64,000 nt of DNA. It comes from Melampsora larici-populina 98AG31. Its lineage: Eukaryota; Basidiomycota; Pucciniomycetes; Pucciniales; Melampsoraceae. The DNA lies in NCBI RefSeq assembly GCF_000204055.1, contig NW_006768777.1, positions 758,036 through 822,035 of the forward strand, written 5' to 3'. Of this stretch, positions 36,541 to 48,687 are shown in pieces. The notes under the pieces are model-generated. The model made no database searches, was not told where the DNA came from, and saw only the letters and a program-made list of their open reading frames with translations. Each line of letters opens with the position of its first letter. Position 1 is the first letter of the stretch. The position numbers and the translations under genes were made by a program.

Positions 36541-37353
36541 AGGGCCTACATGCAACTTTCATCAGTGTGCGACTTACTTCTATCGCACTCAGTTCTAAAC
36601 CCATCAAGGTGAGTCTTTTGACTTAGCAATATTTTTGATTTTTTTCTATCCTTCTCTTAACTCTTGTCTCTTTTGCTTAACACCCAATACTCACTGCCTC
36701 ACCACTCTTTTCAATCTTTCACTCAATCTTTCTAACATTTATCCCCACTCGACTCACTTCAATTAACTTGATCCAACTCAACTCACATCGATCGACTCGA
36801 TTGATCATTAAGACGATGTCGATGGGAACAAATATGAGAGAGAGACAAAGGGGAAAAGAGTGAATCGAGTTATGTGTACTTGATTCACTCATAGATTCAT
36901 TTTACCGAACGGCAAAGTGAAGGTAAACTCGTCAAGAATTGTATAATGCGACATTTGACAAGTTTACTGAATGCCATCTCAAAAGGACTTTTATACATAC
37001 ACACAAATTTCTCACCGTGATGCAAAAGTCACATATGTGATTTTATGCAACGTTTGTTACCGAAGGGGGTGTACAGTACGGTTTGTAGCATAATAGGGGA
37101 GGTGTATTATGGGTTAGTTGATCATTGAGGTGTGTGATTTGTGGAGAGTCCAATTGTAGAAGTTGGAGTTCATGGGAGAAGTGAGGTACAGAAGGATTTA
37201 GGGTCCAAGCGGAAAAAGACCATATTTGGCCTATTTTGACTTGCACGTAGAGAATTGCTCAAGCTAAGTATGTGTTTGGGGGTCACGGCTGTGGATAAAA
37301 ATAACTCAAATATATGTACGGCACAGTTTACGGCACACGGCTGGGGAGACTCT

Positions 37354-37949
37354 CATTCCACACCTGAGCCAAGACCCCCACACTACATATGTACAGTAGG
37401 CTAAGTAGATAGTTGCCTATCTTGTACATACAGGTCTGTTCAGTTGTCTGCTCCACAGCCAACAAATTTACCTTGGATTAAAAAATTCAAGGTATCATTG
37501 GACTCAAATCCTTGGACAGAATCTTTCTGAGGTATTTTTATGTGCCAAAAGATGCCTGAAATCAAATCCTTCTCAGATTCTGCAATCCAAGGCATCTTTG
37601 TTGGTGGTGCTCATCTGAATGAATCAAACACATGTCATACATCAAGTAAATTTTTTGACTTTGACAAGTTTTTCCCCAAAATTCACTACAAATGTCTCCA
37701 GAGCTACTTGGGCAATAATCTTAAAGCCATTTGTCAGTAGCAGAAAGGGTGTTACATGAAGTTTATTTGATGAATTTACACCAAAACATTGACTCAGTGT
37801 ATGTAGTCAATTTTTGAAATTCTTTTTTCAAGCTGAAGAAAGTTACAGCATGTATTACACATGATTCAGGTATCCAGATGAGCAGATAGCTGAGCAGACA
37901 TGTATGTACATGATAGCCACCTATTCACGCAGCCTGCTGCACATATGTA
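37354..37949. other. Gene-free flank
   Basis: AT-rich sequence after the nested elements; no gene or clear repeat. Confidence 0.4.
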
Positions 37950-39420
37950 GTATGGGTCTTATGTCTCAGGCGTGCAATGATGGATCCTTTTATGACAAAC
38001 CATACTCCCATTCATTTTCCCCTTACCACTTGGAGAAGTCAAATGATGTTCACAGTAATTTATTCTTCTTACTCTCAAATAAATGGACATTTCCTTCTTT
38101 TCACATCTGGGGTTGTGAGTACTGTTGCCAATGGTACTACCAGAAGTGTCTCAATGGAACCTCATTGTATTTCAATTTTTGGTGACGTCTTGATGGCACC
38201 CATGCTTGACCATCCTGCAAGCAGAAAGCTTGAGAAATTGTCAAGGGTGTCAATCTTCCACTCAGCCATGTCAAAAGCAAGGAAAACCTCAAGAAAACAA
38301 GGAACATCAACCTTGAAACCCTTTGTGAGTGCCCCAGTATCCACTGTGGAACTCTTGAACATGATCCTTGTCACCTGGATTGTTGGCCACACCCTCCCTT
38401 GGGCTCAAGTTGAAGACATCTCCCTCCAGGTGGCCTTTTCAACTGTAGTGCAGTGGTCCAATTCAGCGCTTGGGCTGCCCAGAAGTCAGTACAACTGTTT
38501 TCAGCCTTGCATAACAAGGCCATTGGCAACTTGAAAGTGAGTGATAAGATCTTTCTTTCTCTACTATCTTTCTTTACTATATATTCAACTTAAAATTGAT
38601 ATTACATCTTTTGTAACATCATGAATTAGGCAAAGAAAGGTGGGTTTACTCTGATTCATGATGTTTGGACTACTTGGGGTAACCAATTTGCCTTTGCTGG
38701 AGAATTGACCAACTACATCAATAAGAATTGGGAGTACCAATCAACTCAACCCATCTTACTCTTGAGATGGTTGGTTGGCATCATTTCAAGGCTCTTCTAG
38801 CAAGGCCCATTGGGTGATTCTTGATTTGACATGGGCTTCATAAGCAGATAATTTTCCTTCTCTGTTTCCTTATTTCATTTTGTCTCATGTTTTTTTTGTC
38901 CAAGGGGTCTTTTAAGGGGTCTTTTGGTCTTATAATTACTTGCTGGCCCAGACTACCAACAATGGCGGTATCAAAGGGCCAATAGCTCTGGAGCTTGAAT
39001 CAATATTTTCTGATGCAGAAGAACCAGTCACCCCAGATGCTTCTTTGCACCATTTTTGATGTTATACACACAAGCTTAACCTTGTGGTTGGGCATGAACT
39101 CAAGGCTCTTGGCCAAAAGGTTTGTATTCAAAAGCCATCTGTACATTTTGGAGCTCCTCTTCTGTTCCTGGAATCAATATCAACAACAGTAAGGACAATG
39201 GGACTGAGCCGGATGATGAGAACAAACCTGGTTTACCTGATGACACCAATGGTTTTAATGATGATGATTACAATGATGATTTTGTAGGTGTAGCTTGTGA
39301 CATGGCCAAATCGGTAACAGTTTCCCTTGAAAAAAGTGCTCATAATGACAATGACATCATTTGTTTTCTTGTTCTCAAGTCAGCTTCATGGGGTGATTTC
39401 TCTTTCTCTGCTTGATAGGT
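37950..39420 (+). pseudogene. Decayed hAT transposase (same family as the right-edge copy)
   Basis: Fragments in changing frames match the order of the gene at 61126-63960: VSTVELLNMILVTWIVGHTL, GGFTLIHDVWTTWGNQFAFA, KLNLVVGHELKALGQKV and an acidic stretch NGFNDDDYNDDFVG. Frameshifts, an in-frame TAG after the DVWTT block and missing parts show it is dead. The HDVWTT Asp and the HKLNLV region correspond to hAT catalytic-core motifs. The N- and C-terminal ends are not recognisable. Confidence 0.6.
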
Positions 39421-39661
39421 GGAAGCAGTCTCTGGGCAAATTTCTAGAAGTTCAGCTGGCCACAATGACTTCAAGATCCAAGTGCAACATATGGGATACA
39501 ATGGGTGCATGCTAAAGCAAACTTTTGAGAATCAATGGAATGGTCACTACAAGAGTTGCAAGATTGCTTGTGAGACACAGGAGTTAGACTTATTTCCTTT
39601 CTTTCTTCTCTTTCCATTTGCTCTTACCATCCATCCCAACTTGGTTCTTACAGGTTTGAAA

Positions 39662-39804
39662 CAGTCGGGACTCAATTCCGCTATGATATCTAGGACCTTT
39701 TTATACACTTTGGTCTAGTGTGTTCTGAATGCCAATGAGGAGGAGACAGAAGACAGGTTACAGTTACGATTGGACAGAAACGAGTAACACGAAATATGTC
39801 ACAA

Positions 39805-39840
<36 letters not shown>

Positions 39841-39849
39841 TTGTGCGAG

Positions 39850-39884
<35 letters not shown>

Positions 39885-39955
39885 CTTTTTTTTGTCATCC
39901 AGGCTGGCCCTGTGATCAGGTTGGTGTCAACAAATGAGAGATATTTTCGCATGTG
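39662..39955 (+). repeat. Duplicated segment A carrying a tRNA-Gly gene
   Basis: About 300 bp, from CGGGACTCAATTC through the tRNA to about 70 bp beyond, recurs at 43926-44245 with scattered substitutions and a small indel. The copies are in direct orientation, 4.29 kb apart. Confidence 0.75.
39805..39884 (+). tRNA. tRNA-Gly(GCC) with a short intron, copy A
   Basis: Eighty bases. The acceptor stem GCGTTGT/ACAACGC is perfect, the T arm AGGGG-TTCGACT-CCCCT contains a consensus B box, and the A box is TAGGCTAGCGG. The anticodon loop TTGCCAT gives GCC. About nine bases (TGTGCGAGT) after the loop fit a nuclear tRNA intron; without them the tRNA is 71 nt as in other tRNA-Gly. A T run directly follows, suitable as Pol III terminator. 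The D stem has one mismatch (C12-A23). Confidence 0.8.
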
Positions 39956-41089
39956 TTCCCAAGGCTTGCAACGGTACTCAACAGTTCATTTCTGAGGGGA
40001 TGGCTAAGCAGCAGGAGTAGTGTAATGTTACACACCTGGTTAGGTTTGACAGAACCATAAAGGAGTGTGGGACAATTCAAGGGAACCAAAAAATTGTAAT
40101 GGGAAGAATTTATCTATCTTCCTGCTCAAGTACCACTTGCAATTTTCCGCTCTCTCACTCAACGACTCCCTTTTTCTTCCCAACTCTATTAGACTCATAA
40201 GAACCTTCTAATCACCTTTATTTTTTTGAGTTTGTTGGTTATCCATCTTGAATGGAATTCAGGGTTGATAAACTTGATAAATCATTCCTTCTTCAATTTA
40301 AAGATCATAGAAGGAAACTGGCAGCGCTTCGACTTTAGAAAGAGAAGAACAAGCAGAGGAGAAAGCTCAAGTGAAAGCAAATAAAGGAGTAGGAGAGCAA
40401 CATCCCAAGCACTTCATCCTAACCAACTGACTATGTCTTGTAAAGGACTTGAATTTTCCTCACTAAGACTGTGCTCTTTATTCAAATCTACGGGCTGGGG
40501 GAACTGAGAATCTCAAATAGAGATCTTGGACTGATTTCTAGAACCAAAGTGCAGGTTTTATTTCTAACTCCAAAAGGACAATAATCTAGATCAGTCTAGA
40601 TTCCTTAAGGAGTTAGTAATGTGCGCTGAGAATGAAATGAAAAGGTCATGCAATTTTTTATAAGGCTATGTGGTAGTGATATGTTTGTAATGGAGTTGTC
40701 TACGACATTACATTCTCCCCTCCTATAAAAAAGACTTGAGTACTGAGGTGCGAGAGTCGTAAAAAAGAAAAAGAAAAAAGGAAGAAAATTGTAGAAAAGT
40801 AAGATACTGCCTGCTGATAGTTTATTGAGGTATGTTGATGTTGTCTTTGGTGAAATAATCAATTCAGGCGGAATGTGATTGAAAGTAAGGAAAGAAGAGA
40901 AAAAAAACAAGAAAAAAAATAGAAAAAAGGAAATTGAAATGGTCTGAAAGGAGATAGTTTTGATGCTCTGTGCTTTTGTTTTGCGGTGTTGTGGTATCTA
41001 ATGAAGGAAGGTAACAGAGATGGTCCCAGTTGTTGCTCACAGTGTGGCCAAGGTAATGATTTTTGACAAAAACAGTGTAGAAAGCCCGG
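39956..41089. other. Gene-free stretch
   Basis: AT-rich; no gene seen. Purine-rich tracts (40890-40935) give chance Phe-rich frames on the minus strand. Confidence 0.45.
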
Positions 41090-41815
41090 CGGTGCATACT
41101 AAGGAGAGAACTTACTTTTGGGCCTCTGGCCCTAATTCCACATTCTCCACAAAGGGATTCATTTTTGAGATGTTGAAAACATTGTGTCGTTTGTCTCCAA
41201 TCGGAAGGTAGGGGCGGACACTTTGTCCATCATTGGATACGTCCAGAACTTTGTAAGGTCCTTCATACCGCTCCTTAAGCTCGTCAACCCCACCTGTGTG
41301 TCTTCCTCCCAGTCACCCAAGTATAACAATACCCAGCTGTCCGTTTCAACTTGTAGGACTACATGTCATTTGTTGTGTTGTAAAGCTTGTTGAACCCTGC
41401 TGGTCCATAGATTGTCGCAAATTTGAGCCCACGTTCCTTAACGTTGACACAACCAGGTTTTGAGTGGTGCAGGACTGTTGTCTGTTGATCCACTTGAAGG
41501 GAAGAGTTTGGCCTGTTGACCAAAGATAACTTGAAATGGCAAAAGAACCGTAGCTACATTTGTTGCGCTGTTAATTGCAAACTTGACTGAGGGTAAAGCT
41601 TCTAACCACCGCGTTTGACGTTTGGCAGTGAAAGTCCGGAGCACTTGGCCAACTGTCTTGTTAGTCCTCTCGCTCCTATCATCTGCTTGGGGATGGAACA
41701 CTGATGATTGGTGAAAGGAGACGTTAAAGCAATCAATTAGTGATTTCCAGAATTTCAATGCCCACGCTTTGTCTCTATCGCTGATGATAGAGTCAGGTGC
41801 GCTGAAAGTTCCCAT
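41090..41815 (-). pseudogene. Relic of a Ty3/gypsy integrase
   Basis: The open part (41815-41438) has the integrase core: SIISDRDKAWALKFWKSLID with the second catalytic Asp, SSVFHPQADDRSERTNKTVG with the Glu, and RWLEALPSVKFAINSATNVA. Downstream to about 41090, in shifted frames, lies the usual integrase C-terminal tail (a TYPMMDKVSAPTFRLETN-like segment and FSTSQK). RT, gag and LTRs are not recognisable nearby, so only a fragment remains. It differs from the two complete elements of this window. Confidence 0.75.
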
Positions 41816-43925
41816 CCACGCACCAAAGAACCTAGAAGAAATGTTGGGCCAATTACGTTCATTGTAGCCGTTATTGCACTGTACCGTAACTGGGTTACAA
41901 TATTGGGCGGGGCCATTTTATAATCCCTACTTACAGGTACGCTATCAGGTTATGTCACAATTTTTTTTCGTTGAAGGTACGTTACCGTTTGGGTGACAGG
42001 TTTAGATTCCATGTCAGGTACGTTACACAGGTTTGCAGCCTGAGTCTCCGTTATCAGCTATTATCTAACTGATCCTATCACCACCATCTGATTCCAACTA
42101 TTGAGTCACCTCATCATCATGGACAATGATGATATCATGGTCCATGATACTGTGACCAATTGGTTGCATCAACAACTCACCAGATCAACAATCAACCCCA
42201 ATCATCAACTGAGTGTCAACACACCAACCACCAACCCCATCCAATGGCCAATCGAGTTGGCTTTTGTCATACTCATATCTAATGTGAGTGTCCTCCCTTA
42301 GTCTACCTTTGTCCTCGCCGTCCAACTATCTGCTGTCTTCCCCTTCATTTCTCTTTTTTTTTTTCAAATCCCCCACAAACCACTTTAATATTGCTTGAAT
42401 CCATCTAAACCGTACTGATGCATGAATTCCCGACGGAATCAAAGCATTGGATGCAAAGCTGATAGGAACTACAGCAAAATCAGTGTCTAAGTTGGAACAA
42501 GAGTAACAATATTGAACCTAAAGCTAAAGATTTGGATTCAGAGAAATCTATTTCATTGGCCAACAGAAGACCATAAAATTTGAAGTCATTGTCATAATTA
42601 GTGAAGTTCAAGTTGTTTATGAGTGACTGATTGAGACTGCTTTTTAACATTAAGAAGGTTGAGCAAGCCGAGTTGAGTTGATTGTTTCACTTGGTTTGTT
42701 TTTGATGGTGGTCAACAGATGTCTTGATTTGATTTTCACCTTCTTTCTTGAGGAAGATGTTTTGTTGAATGAAGATAAGCCCCATGGCTTGCTGACTCAG
42801 CCGCCATAACGGTCAAAACCCCGTTTTGAATCCGTTGAAGCTTGACCCATTTCAGAACCGTTGGTGTCCATCACGGTTTTGAAAACGCTGCACTAAATGT
42901 GGTTGATGAACGGTTGACCCAATGGTTGATCAACTGTTTCTGATCAACCCATTTCAGAACAGAGTATACACCGGATTGTACTTGGTTTATTTTTTCACCT
43001 CCGGAACCGGGTTGGTCAACTAAAAGTGACCTGGTGGTGTAGTTGTTCCAAGTGATGAATGAAAGTTCAACCCAGACCCTCTCTGATACTCTAAGGTGGC
43101 ATTGCCAACCAGTCTTCCATTTAAGTTGTGCCCATATTTTGCCCACAAGAATGCCCATACCAAACAAGATAGCTGCATCTCCTACCCACTTGAAATCCAA
43201 ACAATCAATGATTGGGATAAACCTCCAACAATTGGAAGGGTCTGAATTCTTGTTCCACTTCAACAGGTTGATCTTCACATCTTTGGGGATAGGTTGTTTA
43301 GCAGACAGGGCTCTTCACTCCAAAGTAACACTGCATGTTAGGCACAATGTAAGTTGTATGGACCAGTGGTCCCAAAAACCTACTGGTTTTTTTTGTGGTT
43401 TCTCTGCTGTGAAACCTTGTGAGAAAATTTTGGACCAAATAGTGCAGCAGTTGTGCTGATCTTGGTAGCGCATGCTGTGCAGAACTATAGCAACCTGCAT
43501 AATTTTGCAGCATTTTGCAGTGATTCCGGTGGTGGTTGGATTATCATAGTTCTGGTTTTGAGGGTGCATTTTTCATTCACACAATCTGCCAGACTTACAA
43601 TCTATCCATCTTGGTATTGATGGGTGGCATAGCTCTTAATCAATAAATGAAGACATGAAAATCCTGCCTTGTCTATCCCTTGATCTGAGCCCCACCAAAA
43701 GAAGACAGCTCAATGAGTATCATCAGTGTGAAAGTGAGAGATATCAAAAAATAAAATGGCAATCAATGGATTGAATACAAGGCCTTGATGTTTTATCCAA
43801 TTTATCAATGGTGTAAGCCTTCTATGTTCAATCAATGTTAGACAAGAATGATCTTCCAAATTCAATGGTTTTGCTTGTAATTCTAGATCAGTATGTTGTT
43901 GTAACTTAACAAAAGCCCATTGCAA
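41816..43925. other. Gene-free repeat-like stretch
   Basis: No gene is supported. AGGTACGTTAC/GTAACG words recur at 41870-42020, and GGTTGATC/TTGACCC words at 42830-43030 look like ends of decayed repeats. Confidence 0.4.
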
Positions 43926-44094
43926 CAGCCGGGACTCAATTCTGTCATGTTATCAGGTCTAAAATCTGAGAATATGATATCTGGGACCTTTTATACACTT
44001 TGATCTATTGTGGTCTGAATGCCAATGAGGAGGAGACGAAAGACGGGTTACAAATACGATTGGACAGAAACGAGTAACACGAAACGTGTCACAA

Positions 44095-44130
<36 letters not shown>

Positions 44131-44139
44131 TAGTGTGAG

Positions 44140-44174
<35 letters not shown>

Positions 44175-44245
44175 CTGTTTTTGTCATCCCAGCTGCCCCC
44201 ATGATCAGGTCGGTGTAAACAAAGGGGAGATATTGTCACATACGA
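43926..44245 (+). repeat. Duplicated segment B carrying a tRNA-Gly gene
   Basis: Direct-orientation counterpart of 39662-39955; it differs by scattered substitutions and about 25 extra bases near 43955. Confidence 0.75.
44095..44174 (+). tRNA. tRNA-Gly(GCC) with a short intron, copy B
   Basis: Identical to copy A at every base of the mature tRNA. The only two differences fall in the proposed intron (AGTGTGAGT against TGTGCGAGT). A TTTTT terminator follows at 44178. Flanking sequence differs more than the gene body, which suggests selection on the tRNA. Confidence 0.8.
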
Positions 44246-47200
44246 GGGACTGGGCTAAAACCTTTTGTTAAAATTGACAACCAAAACCCACCCTATAGGC
44301 TGGCTAGCAGTCTAACATATAAAAAATGTAAAAAAAATTAAACAACCCAATGTTAAAACTAACATAAAAACAACATTAAAGAAAAATACTACATAACCTG
44401 CTAAGCAAACACCAAAAGGAAAATATATAAATAATACATAGAATGTTATAAGCACCATGTTCATTACAACCTGTATTGCCATAATTACCATAACTGTCTT
44501 TGGAAAAATAGAAATACCAAAAAACCCCTACATAATATGGGGTGGGAAGAGAGGGCTTTGAAAAATTGCTAGTTGCTGAGCTTGATGACAACTAGAGAAC
44601 TTTTCTTGATAGGAGATATAGACAAAATAAGCTAATCAAGAATAAAAATGGAGTGAATCATCAGAGGAAATCAGGATTGAATGAATAATTCTGGACAGAC
44701 ATTTTGGTGCAAAAGACATAGCTGGAAGCAACAGCTGAACTGCCCTGCATTGCACCACTCAAAGTGATTTTTTGTAGCGGGGCAAGAAGCCGCCACAAGT
44801 TAAATAGCTCTTGATCCACTTTCCACAAGCAAGCGCTACACACTACTTGCAGTGCGGCAATTGTTCAGGGTACTCTTTCTCCACTTGTACCAATTTGGAG
44901 GGACTGCAGCAGGCCAGGCAAGTGTACTATTCCGGAATTCTTTTCAAATATGTAAATCAGAATAAGAATATATACAGTCTGCTACAATAGAGCAACAAAC
45001 AAAAATGAGTGAAAGATCAAAGAAACCAATTAAAAACACAAGAGATTGAGGAAAACAGACATTTAAAGGCAAACAACAAGCAATTCAAAACAAGACATGT
45101 CAAAGAAAAAAAAAGTTTGAAATAAAAGACAATCAAAAGAAAAGAGGAATTAAAGTTGAAATTAATTCAAGCCAATAGAGAAAGCAATCTTTCTTTTTGC
45201 ACCTCAAGCATAGGATTCTACAGAAGTAATTGCATTGGAAAATCAAACAAGAATATTAATGCAAGCTCAAAACCATTCTCTACAAGTTACAACCAACAGC
45301 TATTGATATTGTCTTTGGTTTCAAAGCACCTTGTCCAGGTACAGAAATATTTGATGCAGACAAGAAAGTACATTCAACAAAACAAGAGGTGGCTGAGATC
45401 AAGAGGTAATCACAAGCAAGTGAAGCAAGGACCAAGGGCTGTTCCCCATGTTCCTGTATAAATCATCCATGCCAGCACTGGTTTTGAACGTGGGAATACA
45501 AAAAAGAGGATTGATTATTGGGTTGGACAGGATCATTAGTTTTGAGACCAATTTCACTGCAAATAAATTTTATTTGATGAAAAAAATATTGGTGTTTACA
45601 GAGTACTAGAACATAGGCGGGCTTGCCCGCCTTTAGATTCAACATTGCTCCAAGATATAGCACTTAATCATGTAAATTGCTAAGCGTCAAAGTATCTAGT
45701 GTGCATAGCCAAGGTGTATGAAACAGGCATAGAGGAATGAGAACTTCAGGTTGCAAAATTAGTCAAATGACAACTTCAAGTTCAGAGTAATGAGTTGCAG
45801 CCTGACAGACTCTTGCAGAAGGCAAGAGACAGGGTTACACAAAATAGGAAAGGAATGATGGATTTTAGAATGAATGTGTACAAATTCAATGTAGTAACAG
45901 GAGAATGTTGAACTACAGACTCACCCAAGTAATATGATCAAGAACTCAAGGTCAAGAGAGTTGACCCGGAGGCCTAGAGTATATGACATTTATCATGATT
46001 CAAAATTGGCATGATAGGTCATAGGCAGTAGACTCTATTTGTTGATGGATTTAAGCTGGTATACAAAAGTTCAGCTGAAGCCCATAGATTTGACAAAATG
46101 AAGAGTCTTAGAAATTGAGAACAAGTTTTTGATGGTGTCTAAAATACATGTCTTGAGTTTGATGGAGTTGAGCTCATATGAAAAAGGAATTATTTGGTAT
46201 TTTGTTGACTTGGTCTCCTGTACAGAGTGTAGTAGAGTTTTGTTATCACATTGTATTTTGCTAGAACTTGAGGGAGAGTAGTGAGTTTAAAATTATCATG
46301 GCATGAAGCTAATCAACCAACATAATAGTGGTTGATTATGATTTAGTATATTAGTGACGAGTCAATGAAATTGAAAACTTAACACTGATGAGCTGAATGT
46401 GGAGGTACAGGATACAATGACAGTAGGTGTGATTTTAAGGGATATACAGAGGTTAAATCTTCTCCTGCTTTATCACATATGAGATGCAGAGAGCAGACCA
46501 AGAACATAACAGGTGTATAGAGTGTCAAAAGGGTATGGATTGATTGTATGAAATGGTGAAAAAAATAAGGTTTGGAAGACAAAAACAGATGATAAAATAG
46601 GTTTGTACAAGAACAGGGCAGGGATTGGTTACTATCTAACATGCCTCAATCCAAGATGATAATGATAAGGTGAAAAGATGAAAAGAGACCAAAGAAACCC
46701 AGGATGTATGTGAAGGTGGGTGTGATCAGGATACGGGTTAAAACCTTGACGCTGTCAGACAAGCAGAGAGGATTTGGATAGAGATACAATCATACAATTT
46801 TTGATCTGAACAAAGTAGGTAGTCAATTCTGAGAATTGAATGACATCAAAATAGTTGTTGGTTTAAGTAAGGGTGAGTGATGGAAATTTGAGACCAACCT
46901 AATAATTTGCAGATCCAAAGATAATGAGCTGAGCAAGTAGGTTGATTAATCTAAAGAGATGACCCAAAGAATACCAAATCTATGATTGTAAAGTTTTCCA
47001 ATGAATGCTGATTGAGTGAGCACTAAGAAATTTTGAAGTCTATCAAGAGGGGACTGAAGCGATGTGCGGTCAAACCAAAATCCATGTCCACCAAGATAAA
47101 AAATGTGAAAGAGTGAAGCTGAGTAAAATCAAAAAGTTGATACGATGGAGTTGCTTTTGTACAGCTGTTGTATGATGGGATTTGAATCCTTGTTTCAGAT

Positions 47201-47639
47201 TTTTGAAGAAGGCAATACACATCTCCACAGAGAGTTAGGCAAATAAAAAGAAAGGATATTCAAAAGTGAAATTTCTTGGATAAATCAATTAAGAAATAGC
47301 TAAAGAGTCAATGAGAAAAATACAGCCTGATGACAGTTTGGATAAGAGCTTGGTCGGCGAGTCTCGATTTGAAGAATTCACAACATAAAGGTTGTAAAAC
47401 TTTGTTGAGTGAGTTGAAGTGAAAGAGAGGGAGAGAAGAGTGGTTTGCCACAATCAAGTGTTATAAGGTCAATAAATGAACCAATAGTTTGAGACATGAC
47501 TTTAAAATATCGCCAGCCCTTGATAGGGTGGATGATCGTTCTGATAACCTGTTCATAATTGGCAAATTTTTGAATCTGGCTTATGATTTGCTATGATGTA
47601 TTCATATGCATTTAGATAGCATACTGTTACATGCGTTCG
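44246..47639. other. Gene-free 3.4-kb stretch
   Basis: No gene is supported. A segment at 44676-44870 (AATTCTGGACAGACATTTTG...) is related, inverted, to 58600-58800, so both are copies of one decayed repeat. 45000-45150 is A-rich low complexity. All open frames here are short and motif-free. Confidence 0.45.
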
Positions 47640-48111
47640 GAAAAACGATCATAATGATTGATGGCGTATATCGAAGGGCTTTTGAAAAGCATAAGAAGAT
47701 TGGTCCACCTTGCTCGAAAACATAATTCGAAGTGCTTTTGATATAATCAGACATTTGCTGCAACCAATAGCAGTCGTGGTTTTGAAAAGCATAAAGACAC
47801 AGGTTTTCAGGCCATAATCGAGAATGTACAAAGCAAGGTTTACAATGCTTTGATGCGAAAAGCTAGCATATATGCATTCAAAAAGCAATGATATCGAGTG
47901 CTTTTGAAAACATTGTAACGGGTCAACAACTACATGACATACATGGAATTGCTTTTGGAAAGGAAAGAGATTACAGAGAGAATGCGCCTAATACAATAAA
48001 AAGTGCTATTTAAAAGCATACCGTTATTTGTTCCAGCGATATGAAGGGTAAAAGCCGATAAGAACAATTGCATTGCTTTGCAAAAGCATGAGTGAAGTGC
48101 TGATGAGGAGT
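47640..48111 (+). repeat. Left half of an array of short AT-rich palindromes
   Basis: About eight variants of the palindromic word TGCTTTTGAAAAGCA occur at roughly 45-75 bp spacing (for example at about 47677, 47780, 47905, 48005 and 48074). The series is broken at 48112 by the LTR of the gypsy element and continues at 57230. Confidence 0.6.
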
Positions 48112-48275
48112 TGTGATCCACTCACAATCTGTAGGCGAGAATGAATGGGAAGTTACTTGGGGATTGCATTTCCTTGAGAGATGGAGGCAGTTTATATACG
48201 CGTACATCTCGAGGTAAGAAACAAATAAGGAAATGGGAGTGAGGACAACGCGAGGCAAGGGGTTGTCTCAGTACA
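48112..48275 (-). repeat. 3' LTR of the gypsy element
   Basis: On the minus strand it begins TGTACTGAGACAACC and ends GATCACA; identical to the other LTR. Confidence 0.9.
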
Positions 48276-48687
48276 ATAGGTAATAGGATAGATAATGGCC
48301 GGATCCGGTACTGCTGGATCCGGTCTACAAAGTTATAGAAAAAGAAGATAGAGACGAATCCATGTATGATTTGTCTTTTGAAAAAGCAATGAGATTGAAA
48401 AACAATGAAAAGAGAAAAAGCACGGAGTGGTGGGAAAGCGCGTGAAAAGCGCGCGTATTGAGAACAAAGGGAAAGGTGACGGGTAAGGGGAATCCAGGAA
48501 TCACACCATCCCCTCTGTAAGACTGTAAACTTCCTAGTTTACATCTTTACCTTTGCCTTTGAGATTGTAACGTCTTCCTTTCTCTTTTAGGATTAAGTAC
48601 TTCATGGATTGAAGTTTGGCAAACAACCTGTCAAGAGTTTCCGTTTTGATCTCTTCGTTGACGATGTTAAAGAGACTACTTGATAGA

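Larger units (their letters stand above)
32810..36548 (+). mobile_element. Complete hAT transposon (3739 bp, 8-bp TSD)
   Basis: The termini are TAGGCCCTCGCCCCG at 32810 and its inverse ending at 36548. The 8-bp sequence CATGCAAC flanks both ends exactly (32802-32809 and 36549-36556), the hallmark TSD of the hAT superfamily. Subterminal regions are filled with repeats of GATCCCCG/CGGGGATC-type words. It encodes one full-length transposase, so it may be autonomous or only recently silent. Confidence 0.92.
32601..37068. mobile_element. TIR element, middle layer of the nest (TIR CCCCTTCGGTAACA)
   Basis: CCCCTTCGGTAACA at 32601 is perfectly inverted at 37055-37068, and TTCGGTAAA-like words recur inward on both arms. 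It interrupts the Harbinger-type copy, whose two halves abut it on each side. It has itself been interrupted by the hAT element at 32810. It is about 730 bp without that insertion and non-coding. No clear target duplication is seen. Confidence 0.6.
32490..37353 (-). mobile_element. PIF/Harbinger-type element, copy 2 (outermost layer of a nest)
   Basis: The left end (AGCATCCACAGCCATGCC, about 32491) and 75 bp inward match the right end of the element at 5084-6110 in inverse orientation. The right part (37070-37353) matches its left end, finishing at GGCACACGGCTGGGGAGACT. So this is a second, reversed copy, about 400 bp when the inner elements are removed. The TTA before 32490 fits the TSD; the right duplication is degraded. 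Confidence 0.65.

Noticed and set aside
43043..43459. 138-aa frame and its antisense partner
   Set aside because: No motif on either strand; repeat-like GGTTGATC words nearby suggest decayed TE sequence.
47640..48111. CRISPR-like appearance of the spaced palindromes
   Set aside because: Repeats are degenerate and spacing irregular, and the sequence is eukaryotic; it is a regulatory or TE repeat, not CRISPR. The same holds for 59530-60450.
48107..48111. Target-site duplication for the gypsy element
   Set aside because: GGAGT on the left is not repeated at the right border, which was altered by later insertions.
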